From an uncultured Steroidobacter sp. (GTDB taxonomy: Bacteria; Pseudomonadota; Gammaproteobacteria; Steroidobacterales; Steroidobacteraceae), in NCBI GenBank assembly GCA_937864115.1, contig CALMII010000060.1:27325-91324 (forward strand): DNA of 64,000 nucleotides, given 5' to 3'. A program made the position numbers and the translations under genes. The notes beneath the pieces are model-generated. The model saw only the letters and a program-made list of their open reading frames with translations, did no database searches and had not been told where the DNA came from. Shown in pieces: positions 19,476-27,491 of this stretch (position 1 is its first letter; every line of letters starts with the position of its first letter).

Positions 19476-20222
19476 TTGCGGATCGAGCATGCAGAAGTCA
19501 GCCTGATTGGCGACCGTGAGGACAATCAGGACCGCGTCACCGTCGCAGCCACCGACAAGGCGGCGCTGCTGATCGTCATCGACGGCATGGGCGGACATTC
19601 CGACGGCAGTCGTGCGGCCGACACCGCGCTCAGGAGCCTGCTCGAATCCTTTCATCAGTCGCCGCAGCCGCTGTTCGATCCGCTCGGCTTTCTGCACCTG
19701 TCGCTGAGCAAGGCGCACGACGAGGTCGCCAAGCTCGGCAGTGCGCAGAGCCTGGATTCGCGGCCGCGCGCCACGATCGCCATCTGTCTCGTGCAGGAAG
19801 GCGCGGCGTACTGGGCGCATGTCGGCGACAGCCGCGTGTACTGGATCCGCAAAGGCGTCGTGCAGATCCGCACGCGCGATCACAGTCATGTGGAATTGCT
19901 GCTGCGCGAAGGCAAGATCACGCAGGACGAAGTCGCGACGCATCCGATGCGCAACTTCGTCGAGTGCTGTCTGGGCGGCGATCCCGCCATTCCGGAAATG
20001 ACGATCAGCGGCCGCAATACACTGCAGCCGGGCGATGTGCTGTTGCTGTGTTCGGACGGCATCTGGGCCAACCTGCGCGACGAGGACATCGCCGCATTCT
20101 TCAAGGACGATCCCGAGAATCTGCGCGCATGGCTCGAGGCCCTCGGCCGACGCGCCGTTCAGGCCTCTGCGCCGTTCAGCGACAATTCGACGGCCGCCGT
20201 CCTGCGCTGGCAGGCGGGCTAG
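19476..20222 (+). CDS. PP2C-family Ser/Thr protein phosphatase
   Basis: 248 residues. Metal-binding motifs are REDNQDRV at the start, DGMGGHSDG, HVGDSRVYW and the C-terminal SDNSTAAV, as expected for a PPM/PP2C phosphatase using two Mn or Mg ions. Translation probably begins at the TTG at 19476, with GGAG 5 bases upstream; no better start exists before the first motif. The gene sits between yicC and rph, a position conserved in many gammaproteobacteria. Its substrates are unknown. Confidence 0.9.
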   Translation: MRIEHAEVSLIGDREDNQDRVTVAATDKAALLIVIDGMGGHSDGSRAADTALRSLLESFHQSPQPLFDPLGFLHLSLSKAHDEVAKLGSAQSLDSRPRATIAICLVQEGAAYWAHVGDSRVYWIRKGVVQIRTRDHSHVELLLREGKITQDEVATHPMRNFVECCLGGDPAIPEMTISGRNTLQPGDVLLLCSDGIWANLRDEDIAAFFKDDPENLRAWLEALGRRAVQASAPFSDNSTAAVLRWQAG

Positions 20223-20320
20223 AATCCTTCAGTCCCCATTGACCGGGCTGCGGTTCATACTGGCCGCAGCGATCGGCCGTCGACGCCCCGAAGGGCGCCG
20301 GCATTTCCTTCGAGGCTTCC

Positions 20321-21046
20321 ATGAAAAAACGACCCAGCGGACGCGCCGCAGACGAACTGCGTCCGATCCGGATCACGCGCAATTTCACCCGGCATGCGGA
20401 AGGCTCCGTGCTGGTGGAATTCGGCGATACGCGCGTGCTCTGCACCGCGAGCGTCGAAGAAACCGTGCCGCCGTTCCTGCGCAGCAGCGGCGGCGGCTGG
20501 GTCACGGCGGAATACGGCATGCTGCCGCGTGCGACGCATACGCGTTCGAAGCGCGAAGCCTCGCTCGGCAAACAGGGCGGACGCACGCTGGAAATCCAGC
20601 GGCTCATCGGCCGTGCGCTGCGCGCCGTCGTCGATCTGAAGGCGCTCGGCGAACGCACCATCACGCTCGATTGCGATGTGCTGCAGGCCGACGGCGGCAC
20701 GCGCACCGCCTCGATCACCGGCGCCTACGTCGCCATGGTCGATGCCGTGAACAAGCTCATCCGCAAGCGCCTGCTGCGCGAAAGTCCGATTCACGGCCAG
20801 GTCGCCGCCGTCTCGGTCGGCATCTGGGCCGGCATGCCCGTGATCGATCTCGACTACAAGGAAGACTCCGACGCCGAAACCGACATGAACATCGTCATGA
20901 ACAATGGCGGCGGTTTCATCGAAGTGCAGGGCACGGCGGAAGGACATGCGTTCCGACGCGATGAGCTCGACACGCTGCTGAATCTCGCCGCCAACGGCAT
21001 CGGACAACTGCTAGCGAAGCAGTTGGAGGCGTTGAGTGAAGATTAG
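20321..21046 (+). CDS. rph: Ribonuclease PH
   Basis: 241 residues; a phosphorolytic 3'-5' exoribonuclease that trims tRNA 3' ends. It starts MKKRPSGRAADELRPI and has VLVEFGDTRVLCTA, GWVTAEYGMLPR, the arginine-rich EIQRLIGRALRAVVD and DCDVLQADGGTRTASI, all family signatures. Full length, unlike the frameshifted allele of E. coli K-12. It lies in a run with rdgB and hemW. Confidence 0.97.
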   Translation: MKKRPSGRAADELRPIRITRNFTRHAEGSVLVEFGDTRVLCTASVEETVPPFLRSSGGGWVTAEYGMLPRATHTRSKREASLGKQGGRTLEIQRLIGRALRAVVDLKALGERTITLDCDVLQADGGTRTASITGAYVAMVDAVNKLIRKRLLRESPIHGQVAAVSVGIWAGMPVIDLDYKEDSDAETDMNIVMNNGGGFIEVQGTAEGHAFRRDELDTLLNLAANGIGQLLAKQLEALSED

Positions 21047-21070
21047 GTTCTTGAGGGGCGAGAGCTGTTC

Positions 21071-21130
21071 TTCCTGTGGGGCCGGCTTTAGCCGGCCTTC
21101 TTGGAGTCAGGCTGAAGCCTGACCTACAGG
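21071..21130. repeat. Family A palindrome, copy 4, abutting the rdgB start codon
   Basis: CTTCCTGTGGGGCCGGCTTTAGCCGGCC and GTCAGGCTGAAGCCTGACCTACAGG run directly into the ATG of rdgB. The element fills the rph-rdgB gap, so rdgB lies immediately downstream of two hairpins. Confidence 0.85.
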
Positions 21131-21730
21131 ATGCGTCTCGTCCTCGCCACCGGCAACCGCGGCAAGCTGCAGGAACTGCAGGCATTGCTCGCACCGCTTG
21201 CGATCGACGTGCTGCCGCAGTCGCAGTTCACGTCGGTTGCGGCGGAAGAAACCGGGCTGTCGTTCGTCGAGAACGCGATCCTGAAGGCGCGCCATGCTGC
21301 TCATGTTTCCGGATTGCCGGCAATCGCGGACGACTCGGGCATCGAAGTCGACGCATTGCGTGGCGCGCCGGGCATCTACTCGGCCCGCTACGCCGGCGAC
21401 CGGGCGAGCGATCAGCAGAATCTCGACAAGCTCTTGCACGACCTGCGCGACGTCCCGCTCGCACAGCGCACGGCGCGCTATCGCTGCGCGCTGGCGTTCA
21501 TGCGCTGGGACAGCGATGCATCGCCGCTGGTGTGCCAGGCGAGCTGGGAGGGACGCATCGTCGACACGCCGCGCGGCAGCGGCGGCTTCGGCTACGACCC
21601 GATCTTCGAAGTCGAGCCCGGCGTGACGGCAGCAGAGCTTCCGGCGGAAGAAAAAAATCGCCGCAGCCATCGCGGCCAGGCGCTGCGTCAGCTCGTTGCC
21701 GAACTGCGCGACGTCCTGCCACGTCGATAG
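21131..21730 (+). CDS. rdgB: XTP/dITP pyrophosphatase RdgB
   Basis: 199 residues; it removes non-canonical purine triphosphates (XTP, dITP) by hydrolysing them to monophosphates. It begins MRLVLATGNRGKLQEL and has AIADDSGIEVDALRGAPGIYSARYAG and GFGYDPIFE, the standard Ham1/RdgB signature blocks. The start codon is unambiguous because the ATGNRGK strand begins at residue 6, but there is no normal ribosome site in front of it, only the end of a repeat. Confidence 0.96.
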   Translation: MRLVLATGNRGKLQELQALLAPLAIDVLPQSQFTSVAAEETGLSFVENAILKARHAAHVSGLPAIADDSGIEVDALRGAPGIYSARYAGDRASDQQNLDKLLHDLRDVPLAQRTARYRCALAFMRWDSDASPLVCQASWEGRIVDTPRGSGGFGYDPIFEVEPGVTAAELPAEEKNRRSHRGQALRQLVAELRDVLPRR

Positions 21731-21742
21731 CCGGCGACGCTC

Positions 21743-22885
21743 ATGCCGCTTCCGCCGCTTTCGCTCTACGTGCACCTGCCCTGGTGCGTGCGCAAGTGTC
21801 CCTACTGCGATTTCAATTCGCACGCGGCGCCGGCACAGATTCCGCAGCGCGACTACGTCGATGCGCTTCTGGAAGACCTCGATCTCGATCGGCCGGCGGC
21901 TGGCGATCGGCCGCTCATCTCGATCTTCTTTGGCGGCGGCACGCCGAGCCTGTTCAGTCCCGAGGAAATCGGCCGGTTTCTGGCCGGAGTCCGGCAACGC
22001 ATTGCCTGCGCGGACGACATGGAAGTCACGCTCGAAGCCAATCCCGGCACGATCGAGCACGGCAGATTTCGCGGCTATCGCGAGGCGGGCGTGACCCGTG
22101 TGTCGCTCGGCGTGCAGTCGTTCAATGACGAGCACCTCAAGGTGCTCGGCCGCATCCATGGCAGCGGCGACATCCGCCGCGCCGTCGATGAATTGCGGCA
22201 GGCGGGACTCGACAACTTCAATCTCGATCTCATGTACGGACTGCCGCAACAGAGTCGCGAGCAGGCGCTCGCCGATCTCGCGGCGGCGATCGCGCTGGAG
22301 CCCGCACACCTGTCGCACTACCAGCTGACGCTCGAGCCCGGCACGGTTTTCCATCACCGCCCGCCGCCGTTGCCGGATCACGATACGACGTGGGAAATGC
22401 AGCTCGAGTGCCAGGCGTTGCTGGCGAGCAGCGGCTACGAGCAGTACGAAATTTCCGCGTACGCACGCGCCGGCCGGCGTTGTCGCCACAATCTCAACTA
22501 CTGGCAGTTCGGTGACTACGTCGGCGTCGGCGCAGGTGCGCACGGCAAGCTGACGGGCAGCGCTGTCGAGCGCACCACGCGCAGCAAGCAGCCGCGTGAC
22601 TATCTTTCGCGCACACCTGCAGAACGGGTCAGCGAACGCCGCACGGTCGCAGCCGGCGAACTGTCGTTCGAGTTCATGCTGAATGCGCTGCGGTTGCGCG
22701 AAGGGTTTGCCGTCCCGCTGTTCGAAGAGCGCACGGGTCTGTCGATCGATTCAATCGACGCGGAACTGCGCGCCGCCCAGACCCGCGGTCTGCTCCACTC
22801 GACGGGCCGCGCCTGGGAGCCCACGGAACTCGGTTTCCGGTTCCTGAACGACCTGCAGGAGATGTTTCTGCCCGCGAGCCGCTGA
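21743..22885 (+). CDS. hemW: Heme chaperone HemW (radical SAM)
   Basis: 380 residues. The CVRKCPYCDF motif near residue 18 binds the radical-SAM 4Fe-4S cluster. FFGGGTPSLFS, the EANPGT block, GVQSFND and LMYGLPQQ follow, as in HemW rather than coproporphyrinogen dehydrogenase HemN. HemW inserts heme into target proteins such as respiratory enzymes. It starts 12 bp after rdgB, the usual rdgB-hemW order. Confidence 0.94.
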   Translation: MPLPPLSLYVHLPWCVRKCPYCDFNSHAAPAQIPQRDYVDALLEDLDLDRPAAGDRPLISIFFGGGTPSLFSPEEIGRFLAGVRQRIACADDMEVTLEANPGTIEHGRFRGYREAGVTRVSLGVQSFNDEHLKVLGRIHGSGDIRRAVDELRQAGLDNFNLDLMYGLPQQSREQALADLAAAIALEPAHLSHYQLTLEPGTVFHHRPPPLPDHDTTWEMQLECQALLASSGYEQYEISAYARAGRRCRHNLNYWQFGDYVGVGAGAHGKLTGSAVERTTRSKQPRDYLSRTPAERVSERRTVAAGELSFEFMLNALRLREGFAVPLFEERTGLSIDSIDAELRAAQTRGLLHSTGRAWEPTELGFRFLNDLQEMFLPASR

Positions 22886-23338
22886 GCGTCTCGTGCCGCC
22901 CTCACAGCGCAGGGCGTCGTTGCAAGGCAGGCGCAAGTTCGTGAACTAGCGCACAAAATCGAGCGCCGGAATGGCACTCGCGCGCGGTGGTGACAGCGGG
23001 GTTATGCACACCGGTCTGTGTCGCAAGAAAGGACGGGCGGTTGATGACGAAATTACACGCAGTAGATGATGTTAAATCACTAACTCATTGATACAAAAAG
23101 CAGAAAAGGGGTGGCTAAAATTTAACCAATGTGACACGGAGCCATTTTTGATGCATTGCGCGGTCGCCGCGGATGCAACGATCCACAGAGTTACCCACAG
23201 GTTTTGTGGATAACCGACCTACGTATCCCCGGCCCGGATTGAAAAGCGGTTCGAGGGCGCCATTTACCTTGCGACCTGAGATATGCGCCGCTACACTGCG
23301 CGCCTTTTTTCGAGGGGGCGCACCACGCCCGAAGCACC
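22886..23338. other. Gene-free region with AT-rich stretch and DnaA-box-like sites
   Basis: 453 bp between hemW and rpmE. About 23040-23145 is markedly AT-rich for this genome. Matches to TTATNCACA/TTATCCACA lie on both sides of it: TTATGCACA at 23002, TTACCCACA at 23191 and a perfect TTATCCACA on the minus strand at 23205-23213. The last two form an inverted pair. The region also must carry the rpmE promoter. Open frames in it are shadows. Confidence 0.5.
23191..23213. promoter_or_regulatory. Paired DnaA-box-like sites
   Basis: TTACCCACA and, five bases later, TGTGGATAA (reverse complement of the perfect DnaA box TTATCCACA) face each other. A third site with the relaxed consensus, TTATGCACA, is at 23002-23010. 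Binding by DnaA is inferred from sequence only. Confidence 0.5.
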
Positions 23339-23542
23339 ATGAAAGCCGGAATCCATCCCGAGTACAAAGAGACCAACGTCGCCTGCAGCTGCGGGAACAC
23401 GTTCGTGACGCGCTCCACCCTCGGGCACGATCTGCAGATCGAAGTCTGCTCGAACTGCCATCCCTTCTACACGGGCAAGCAGAAGATCGTGGACACCGGC
23501 GGTCGCGTCGACAAGTTCCGCAAGAAGTACGCTGCACGCTGA
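23339..23542 (+). CDS. rpmE: 50S ribosomal protein L31
   Basis: 67 residues with the start MKAGIHPEYKET and the ending GRVDKFRKKYAAR. Cys residues in ACSCGN and CSNCHPFYTGKQK form the zinc ribbon of the C+ type L31. A rho-independent terminator lies 45 bp downstream, so the gene is transcribed alone. Confidence 0.97.
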   Translation: MKAGIHPEYKETNVACSCGNTFVTRSTLGHDLQIEVCSNCHPFYTGKQKIVDTGGRVDKFRKKYAAR

Positions 23543-23586
23543 TCGCGGCGCGTCTGCGACGTTCGCGTCGCGAGAGAATCCGGAAA

Positions 23587-23610
23587 GGGCGCCTCGGCGC
23601 CCTTTTTGTT
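23587..23610 (+). terminator. Rho-independent terminator of rpmE
   Basis: GGGCGCC-TC-GGCGCCC stem followed by TTTTT, 45 bp after the rpmE stop codon. Confidence 0.88.
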
Positions 23611-23737
23611 TGGCTGAACCCCGCCTGAATCCGCATCGTCCGTGCGATCGCGCACGGCATGACATCAACGCGTCTTGTAGCTGTATCGAAACGCGGTTTA
23701 TAAACCGTGGGTCGCTCTCTCACTGCGAGTCGCCGAC

Positions 23738-25213
23738 ATGCTCCCTCACTGCCTTGCACGCATTGCTCTGTTCGCTGTCGTCTGCGTTCTCGGGCTGAGC
23801 GCCTGTGCGACCAATCCGGTGAGCGGACGGCCGGACCTGGTGTTCTCTTCGGAAGAATCCGAAGTGAAGAAATCCAGGCAGGTGCATCCGCTGATGCTGC
23901 AGCAGTTCGGCGGCCCTTATGACGACCTGCGCCTGCAGCAGTACGTGAACGAAGTCGGCCAGCGGGTCGCGAAAGTCGGTCAGCGGCCCGAACTGCAGTA
24001 CTTCTTCACGGTGCTCGACAGCGAAGAGATCAACGCCTTCACCACCGGCGGCGGTTACGTCTACATCACGCGCGGCATCATGAATTACCTGAACTCCGAG
24101 GCCGAACTGGCCGCGGTGCTCGGGCATGAAATCGGGCACATCACGGCGCGACATCCGGTGAAGCAGCAGACGCAGTCGACGCTGTCGGGCATCGGTGCGG
24201 CGGCGATCGGCATTTTCACCGGCAGCGGCGACATCGCGGGACTCGCCGACTATGCCGGCGCTGCACTGATTCGCGGCTACGGCCGCGACAACGAACTCGA
24301 AGCCGATCGGCTCGGCGCGGAATATCTGCAGTCCGTCGGGCTGTCGCCGGATCACATGATCGATGTGGTGCGGCTGCTCAAGAATCAGGAAATGTTCGAA
24401 GTGGCACGGGCCCGCGAAGAGAACCGCGAGCCGCGCATCTATCACGGCGTGTTCGCGACGCACCCGGACAACGATCAGCGCCTGCGCGAGGTGGTCGAGG
24501 CCGCCGGCAAACTCAAGGGCGAAGGCGACAAGGTCGATCCGGGTCGCGAACGTTATCTGCGGGCGATCGAAGGATTGCCGGTGGGCACCAGCCGCGCGCA
24601 GGGCGTGCTGAAGGGCAACCGCTTCTATCACGGCAATTTCGGTTTTACGGTCGCGTTCCCCTCAGGGTGGAACGTCGAGAATCAGCCGAATCGCCTGCTG
24701 GCGGTTGCACCAAAGAAGGACAGCGTTCTGCAGATGCAGACGCAGGCACCGCCGCCGAACATGGGTCCCAAGGAATTCCTGTCGCGATTGCTGGCACGCT
24801 CCAACGCCGGACAGGGAGAGGCCATCGAGGTCAACGGGCTGCAGGGTTACACCGCCGTCGTGCGTTCCGCGAACACGGACTTCGGCGTGGTGCCGGCCCG
24901 TTATGCAGTCATTTACTACAACAATCTCGCTTATGTGTTCGCCGGCGCCAGCCGCGGCTCCAGCGGCGTGCCTTCGGCAGATGCACTCTTCATGTCTACG
25001 GTGAAAACCTTCCGTCGCCTGAAGGACAATGAATTCGCGCTCGCCGAGCCGTACAAGATCCGCACGGTGCGCGTGAATCAGAACGTGCGCATCGAAGACC
25101 TGGCCAAGTCATCGCCGGTCAAGAAATATCCAGTGGAGCAGTTGCGGCTGCTCAACGATCTGTACCCCGACAAGCAGCCCCAGCCCGGCCAGCTGCTGAA
25201 GATCGTGCAGTAA
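23738..25213 (+). CDS. M48-family zinc metalloprotease, lipoprotein
   Basis: 491 residues. The signal peptide ends in the lipobox LSAC, so the protein should be lipid-anchored in the envelope. The zinc motif HEIGH lies in AAVLGHEIGHITARH, with the third ligand in NELEADRLGAEYL. After the peptidase domain a second domain of about 180 residues follows (NFGFTVAFPSGW), and the end (IRTVRVNQNVRIEDLAKSS) resembles LysM-like C-termini found in some M48 proteases. It is related to BepA/LoiP-type quality-control proteases of the outer membrane. Confidence 0.9.
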   Translation: MLPHCLARIALFAVVCVLGLSACATNPVSGRPDLVFSSEESEVKKSRQVHPLMLQQFGGPYDDLRLQQYVNEVGQRVAKVGQRPELQYFFTVLDSEEINAFTTGGGYVYITRGIMNYLNSEAELAAVLGHEIGHITARHPVKQQTQSTLSGIGAAAIGIFTGSGDIAGLADYAGAALIRGYGRDNELEADRLGAEYLQSVGLSPDHMIDVVRLLKNQEMFEVARAREENREPRIYHGVFATHPDNDQRLREVVEAAGKLKGEGDKVDPGRERYLRAIEGLPVGTSRAQGVLKGNRFYHGNFGFTVAFPSGWNVENQPNRLLAVAPKKDSVLQMQTQAPPPNMGPKEFLSRLLARSNAGQGEAIEVNGLQGYTAVVRSANTDFGVVPARYAVIYYNNLAYVFAGASRGSSGVPSADALFMSTVKTFRRLKDNEFALAEPYKIRTVRVNQNVRIEDLAKSSPVKKYPVEQLRLLNDLYPDKQPQPGQLLKIVQ

Positions 25214-25359
25214 CGGCCGCATTTTTCCGTCGCGCAGCCCCTGAATCCGATTGGATTCCGGCTTGATTCGTCGCCGGGGTCGTGTAAGTCTGCGCGTCCC
25301 GTTTGCACCTGCAAAAAAGTTGGCGCTCCGGCGCTCCGAACCGCCCTGGAATTTCGCAA

Positions 25360-26655
25360 ATGTCTGAGAAGAAGTTCGAGCTGACTGACCTGTCGACCGG
25401 CAAGAAATCCGTTGCCGAAGTGAAGAATGGCACCCTGGGTCCGAGCGTCCTGAGCGTCGCCAACCTCAACAAGGAACATGGTCTGTTCACGTTCGATCCG
25501 GGCTTCATGGCGACGGCGTCGTGCGAGAGCAAGATCACGTTCATCGACGGCGACGAAGGCGTGCTGCTGCACCGGGGCATTCCGATCGAGCAGCTCGCAG
25601 AGAAGAGCAACTTCCTGGAGGTGGCGTACCTGCTGATCAACGGCGAACTGCCGACCAACGATCAGATCGGCGAATTCACGCACGCGATCCAGTACCACAC
25701 GATGATCAACGAATCGCTGCTGCGATTCTTCAACGGCTTCCAGTACAACGCGCATCCGATGGCGATGCTGTCGGGCGTGGTCGCGTCGATGGCGGCCTTC
25801 TATCACGACTCGATGGACATCCATAACCCGCGCCATCGCGAGATCTTCGCCCACCGCATCATCGCGAAGATTCCGACGATCGCGGCCGCCGCGTACAAGC
25901 ACGCGCTGGGTCAGCCCTTCGTCTATCCGCGCAACGATCTCGATTACTGCTCGAACCTGCTGCACATGTTCTTCGCCGTGCCGTGCGAGCAGTACAACGT
26001 CGATCCGGTCACCGCACAGGCGCTCGACCTGCTGTTCATCCTGCACGCCGATCACGAGCAGAACGCCAGCACCTCGACCGTGCGTCTCGCCGGCAGCACC
26101 GGCGCGAATCCGTACGCGGCGATTTCCGCCGGCATCTCGGCCCTGTGGGGCCCGGCACACGGCGGCGCCAACGAAGCCGTGCTCGCGATGCTCGAACAGA
26201 TCGGCACCGTCGAGAACGTGCCGAAGTTCCTCGCCAAGGCGAAGGACAAGAACGACAACTTCCGCCTCATGGGCTTCGGCCACCGCGTCTACAAGAATTT
26301 CGATCCGCGCGCGACCATCATCCGCGCGATGTGCCACAAGGTGCTGGCGAAGCTCGGCAAGTCCGACAACCCCCTGTTCGAACTCGCGCTCAAGCTCGAA
26401 GAGATCGCGCTCAAGGACGAGTACTTCGTCGAGCGCAAGTTGTATCCGAATGTCGATTTCTATTCCGGCATCATCTACAGCGCCATCGGCATCCCGCAGT
26501 CGATGTTCACGGTGATGTTCGCCATCGCACGCACCGTCGGCTGGGTAGCACACTGGCAGGAAATGATTGCGGACCCGGCGATGAAGATCAGCCGCCCGCG
26601 CCAGCTCTACACCGGCTCGCCGCGTCGCGACTATGTCGAGATGAGCAAGCGCTGA
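25360..26655 (+). CDS. gltA: Citrate synthase, type II
   Basis: 431 residues. The N-terminal beta domain (FELTDLSTGKK, FTFDPGFMATASCESKITFIDGDEGVLLHRG) identifies the large NADH-sensitive gram-negative type. Catalytic residues are in the LHADHEQNAST histidine, FGHRVYKNFDPRA and the aspartate in YPNVDFYSG. It condenses oxaloacetate with acetyl-CoA. The start MSEKKFELT at 25360 matches the family; the frame is open further upstream but has no support there. Confidence 0.97.
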   Translation: MSEKKFELTDLSTGKKSVAEVKNGTLGPSVLSVANLNKEHGLFTFDPGFMATASCESKITFIDGDEGVLLHRGIPIEQLAEKSNFLEVAYLLINGELPTNDQIGEFTHAIQYHTMINESLLRFFNGFQYNAHPMAMLSGVVASMAAFYHDSMDIHNPRHREIFAHRIIAKIPTIAAAAYKHALGQPFVYPRNDLDYCSNLLHMFFAVPCEQYNVDPVTAQALDLLFILHADHEQNASTSTVRLAGSTGANPYAAISAGISALWGPAHGGANEAVLAMLEQIGTVENVPKFLAKAKDKNDNFRLMGFGHRVYKNFDPRATIIRAMCHKVLAKLGKSDNPLFELALKLEEIALKDEYFVERKLYPNVDFYSGIIYSAIGIPQSMFTVMFAIARTVGWVAHWQEMIADPAMKISRPRQLYTGSPRRDYVEMSKR

Positions 26656-26765
26656 GAGAAGAATTATTTCCACGGGGGACACGGGGAACACAGGGTTCGG
26701 AACAGAAAAATCTTTCTTGTCCCCGTGCTCCCCGTGTCCCCCGTGGAAAATTCTTCTTCTCTGAT
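26656..26765. repeat. Long inverted repeat, family B, copy 2
   Basis: TTTCCACGGGGGACACGGGGAACAC... pairs with ...GTGCTCCCCGTGTCCCCCGTGGAAA. It lies between convergent gltA and the next gene, where it may also stop transcription. A CTCTGATCTCCGTGTGAAAC tail follows, as in copy 1. Confidence 0.85.
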
Positions 26766-26781
26766 CTCCGTGTGAAACCTC

Positions 26782-27417
26782 TTAGGGCCAGCCCACTCGC
26801 TCCTGAGGCTGGTTCGCGAGCAACGCCTGCAACTCCCCGCCATCCGCACGCCGCATGGGCTTGCCATCGACCGGACTCGATGGCGCCTGGCGGATGCCGT
26901 CGATCGGAAACACGACGGCATCGATCTCGCGATTGCCCGCCACGAAGCGCACCACGGGATAACTGACGAGCCGATCCGGCTCGTAGCGCAGCCGCCGCTC
27001 CGCGATCTCGTGCGGAATGCCCTGCTCCATGAGATACAGCGCCACGCTTTCGGCGCCGTCGGCGAACAGGTGCAGGTTCACTTCCGAGTGCGCCGACGCT
27101 GTACCGCTCAATACCGGTCCGACGAGACGCGGCTGAAATTTCTGCAGCAGGCGCATGGCTTGTAGGGCCGTGCGGCGCGCGGATTCGAGTGCCGAGGAAT
27201 GACGGTCGCCTTCGAACAGGCGGTGATGTGCCGCGAGGGCTGCTTCGATCTCCGTGTTCTTCGGCAGCACGGCGATGTCGGTGGCGCCGAGCCGCTCTGC
27301 GGCTTTGCGCTTGGCCAGACGGTAATCGTCGATGCCCTGTTCCGACATGATGCGTGCCGCTTCCTGCGCCAGTGCCATACGCAACTGCTCGGCGCGCGGA
27401 TTCATTCGTTTGCTCAT
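26782..27417 (-). CDS. Conserved protein of unknown function
   Basis: 211 residues, no signal peptide or membrane segment. An N-terminal helical part (EAARIMSEQGIDDYRLAKRKAAERLG) is followed by a segment beginning VGPVLSGTASAHSEVNLHLF that resembles a nucleotidyltransferase-like fold, and an ending with SPVDGKPMRRAD. Similar proteins occur in Xanthomonas and Pseudomonas relatives, where some are mislabelled as UDP-N-acetylmuramate-alanine ligase. A perfect GGAGG precedes the ATG. The function cannot be assigned. Confidence 0.75.
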   Translation of the reverse strand: MSKRMNPRAEQLRMALAQEAARIMSEQGIDDYRLAKRKAAERLGATDIAVLPKNTEIEAALAAHHRLFEGDRHSSALESARRTALQAMRLLQKFQPRLVGPVLSGTASAHSEVNLHLFADGAESVALYLMEQGIPHEIAERRLRYEPDRLVSYPVVRFVAGNREIDAVVFPIDGIRQAPSSPVDGKPMRRADGGELQALLANQPQERVGWP

Positions 27418-27491
27418 GTCGCCTCCTGGGCCCGGCGGCAGGAATCTTCTTGTTCGCAGCCGCAGCGGCTGCTCAGCAGCGAGAGTACCTG

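Noticed and set aside
22886..23338. Firm call of a replication origin
   Set aside because: Only three DnaA-like boxes, no dnaA or dnaN in the window and gene orientation gives no clear switch. Kept as a candidate finding only.
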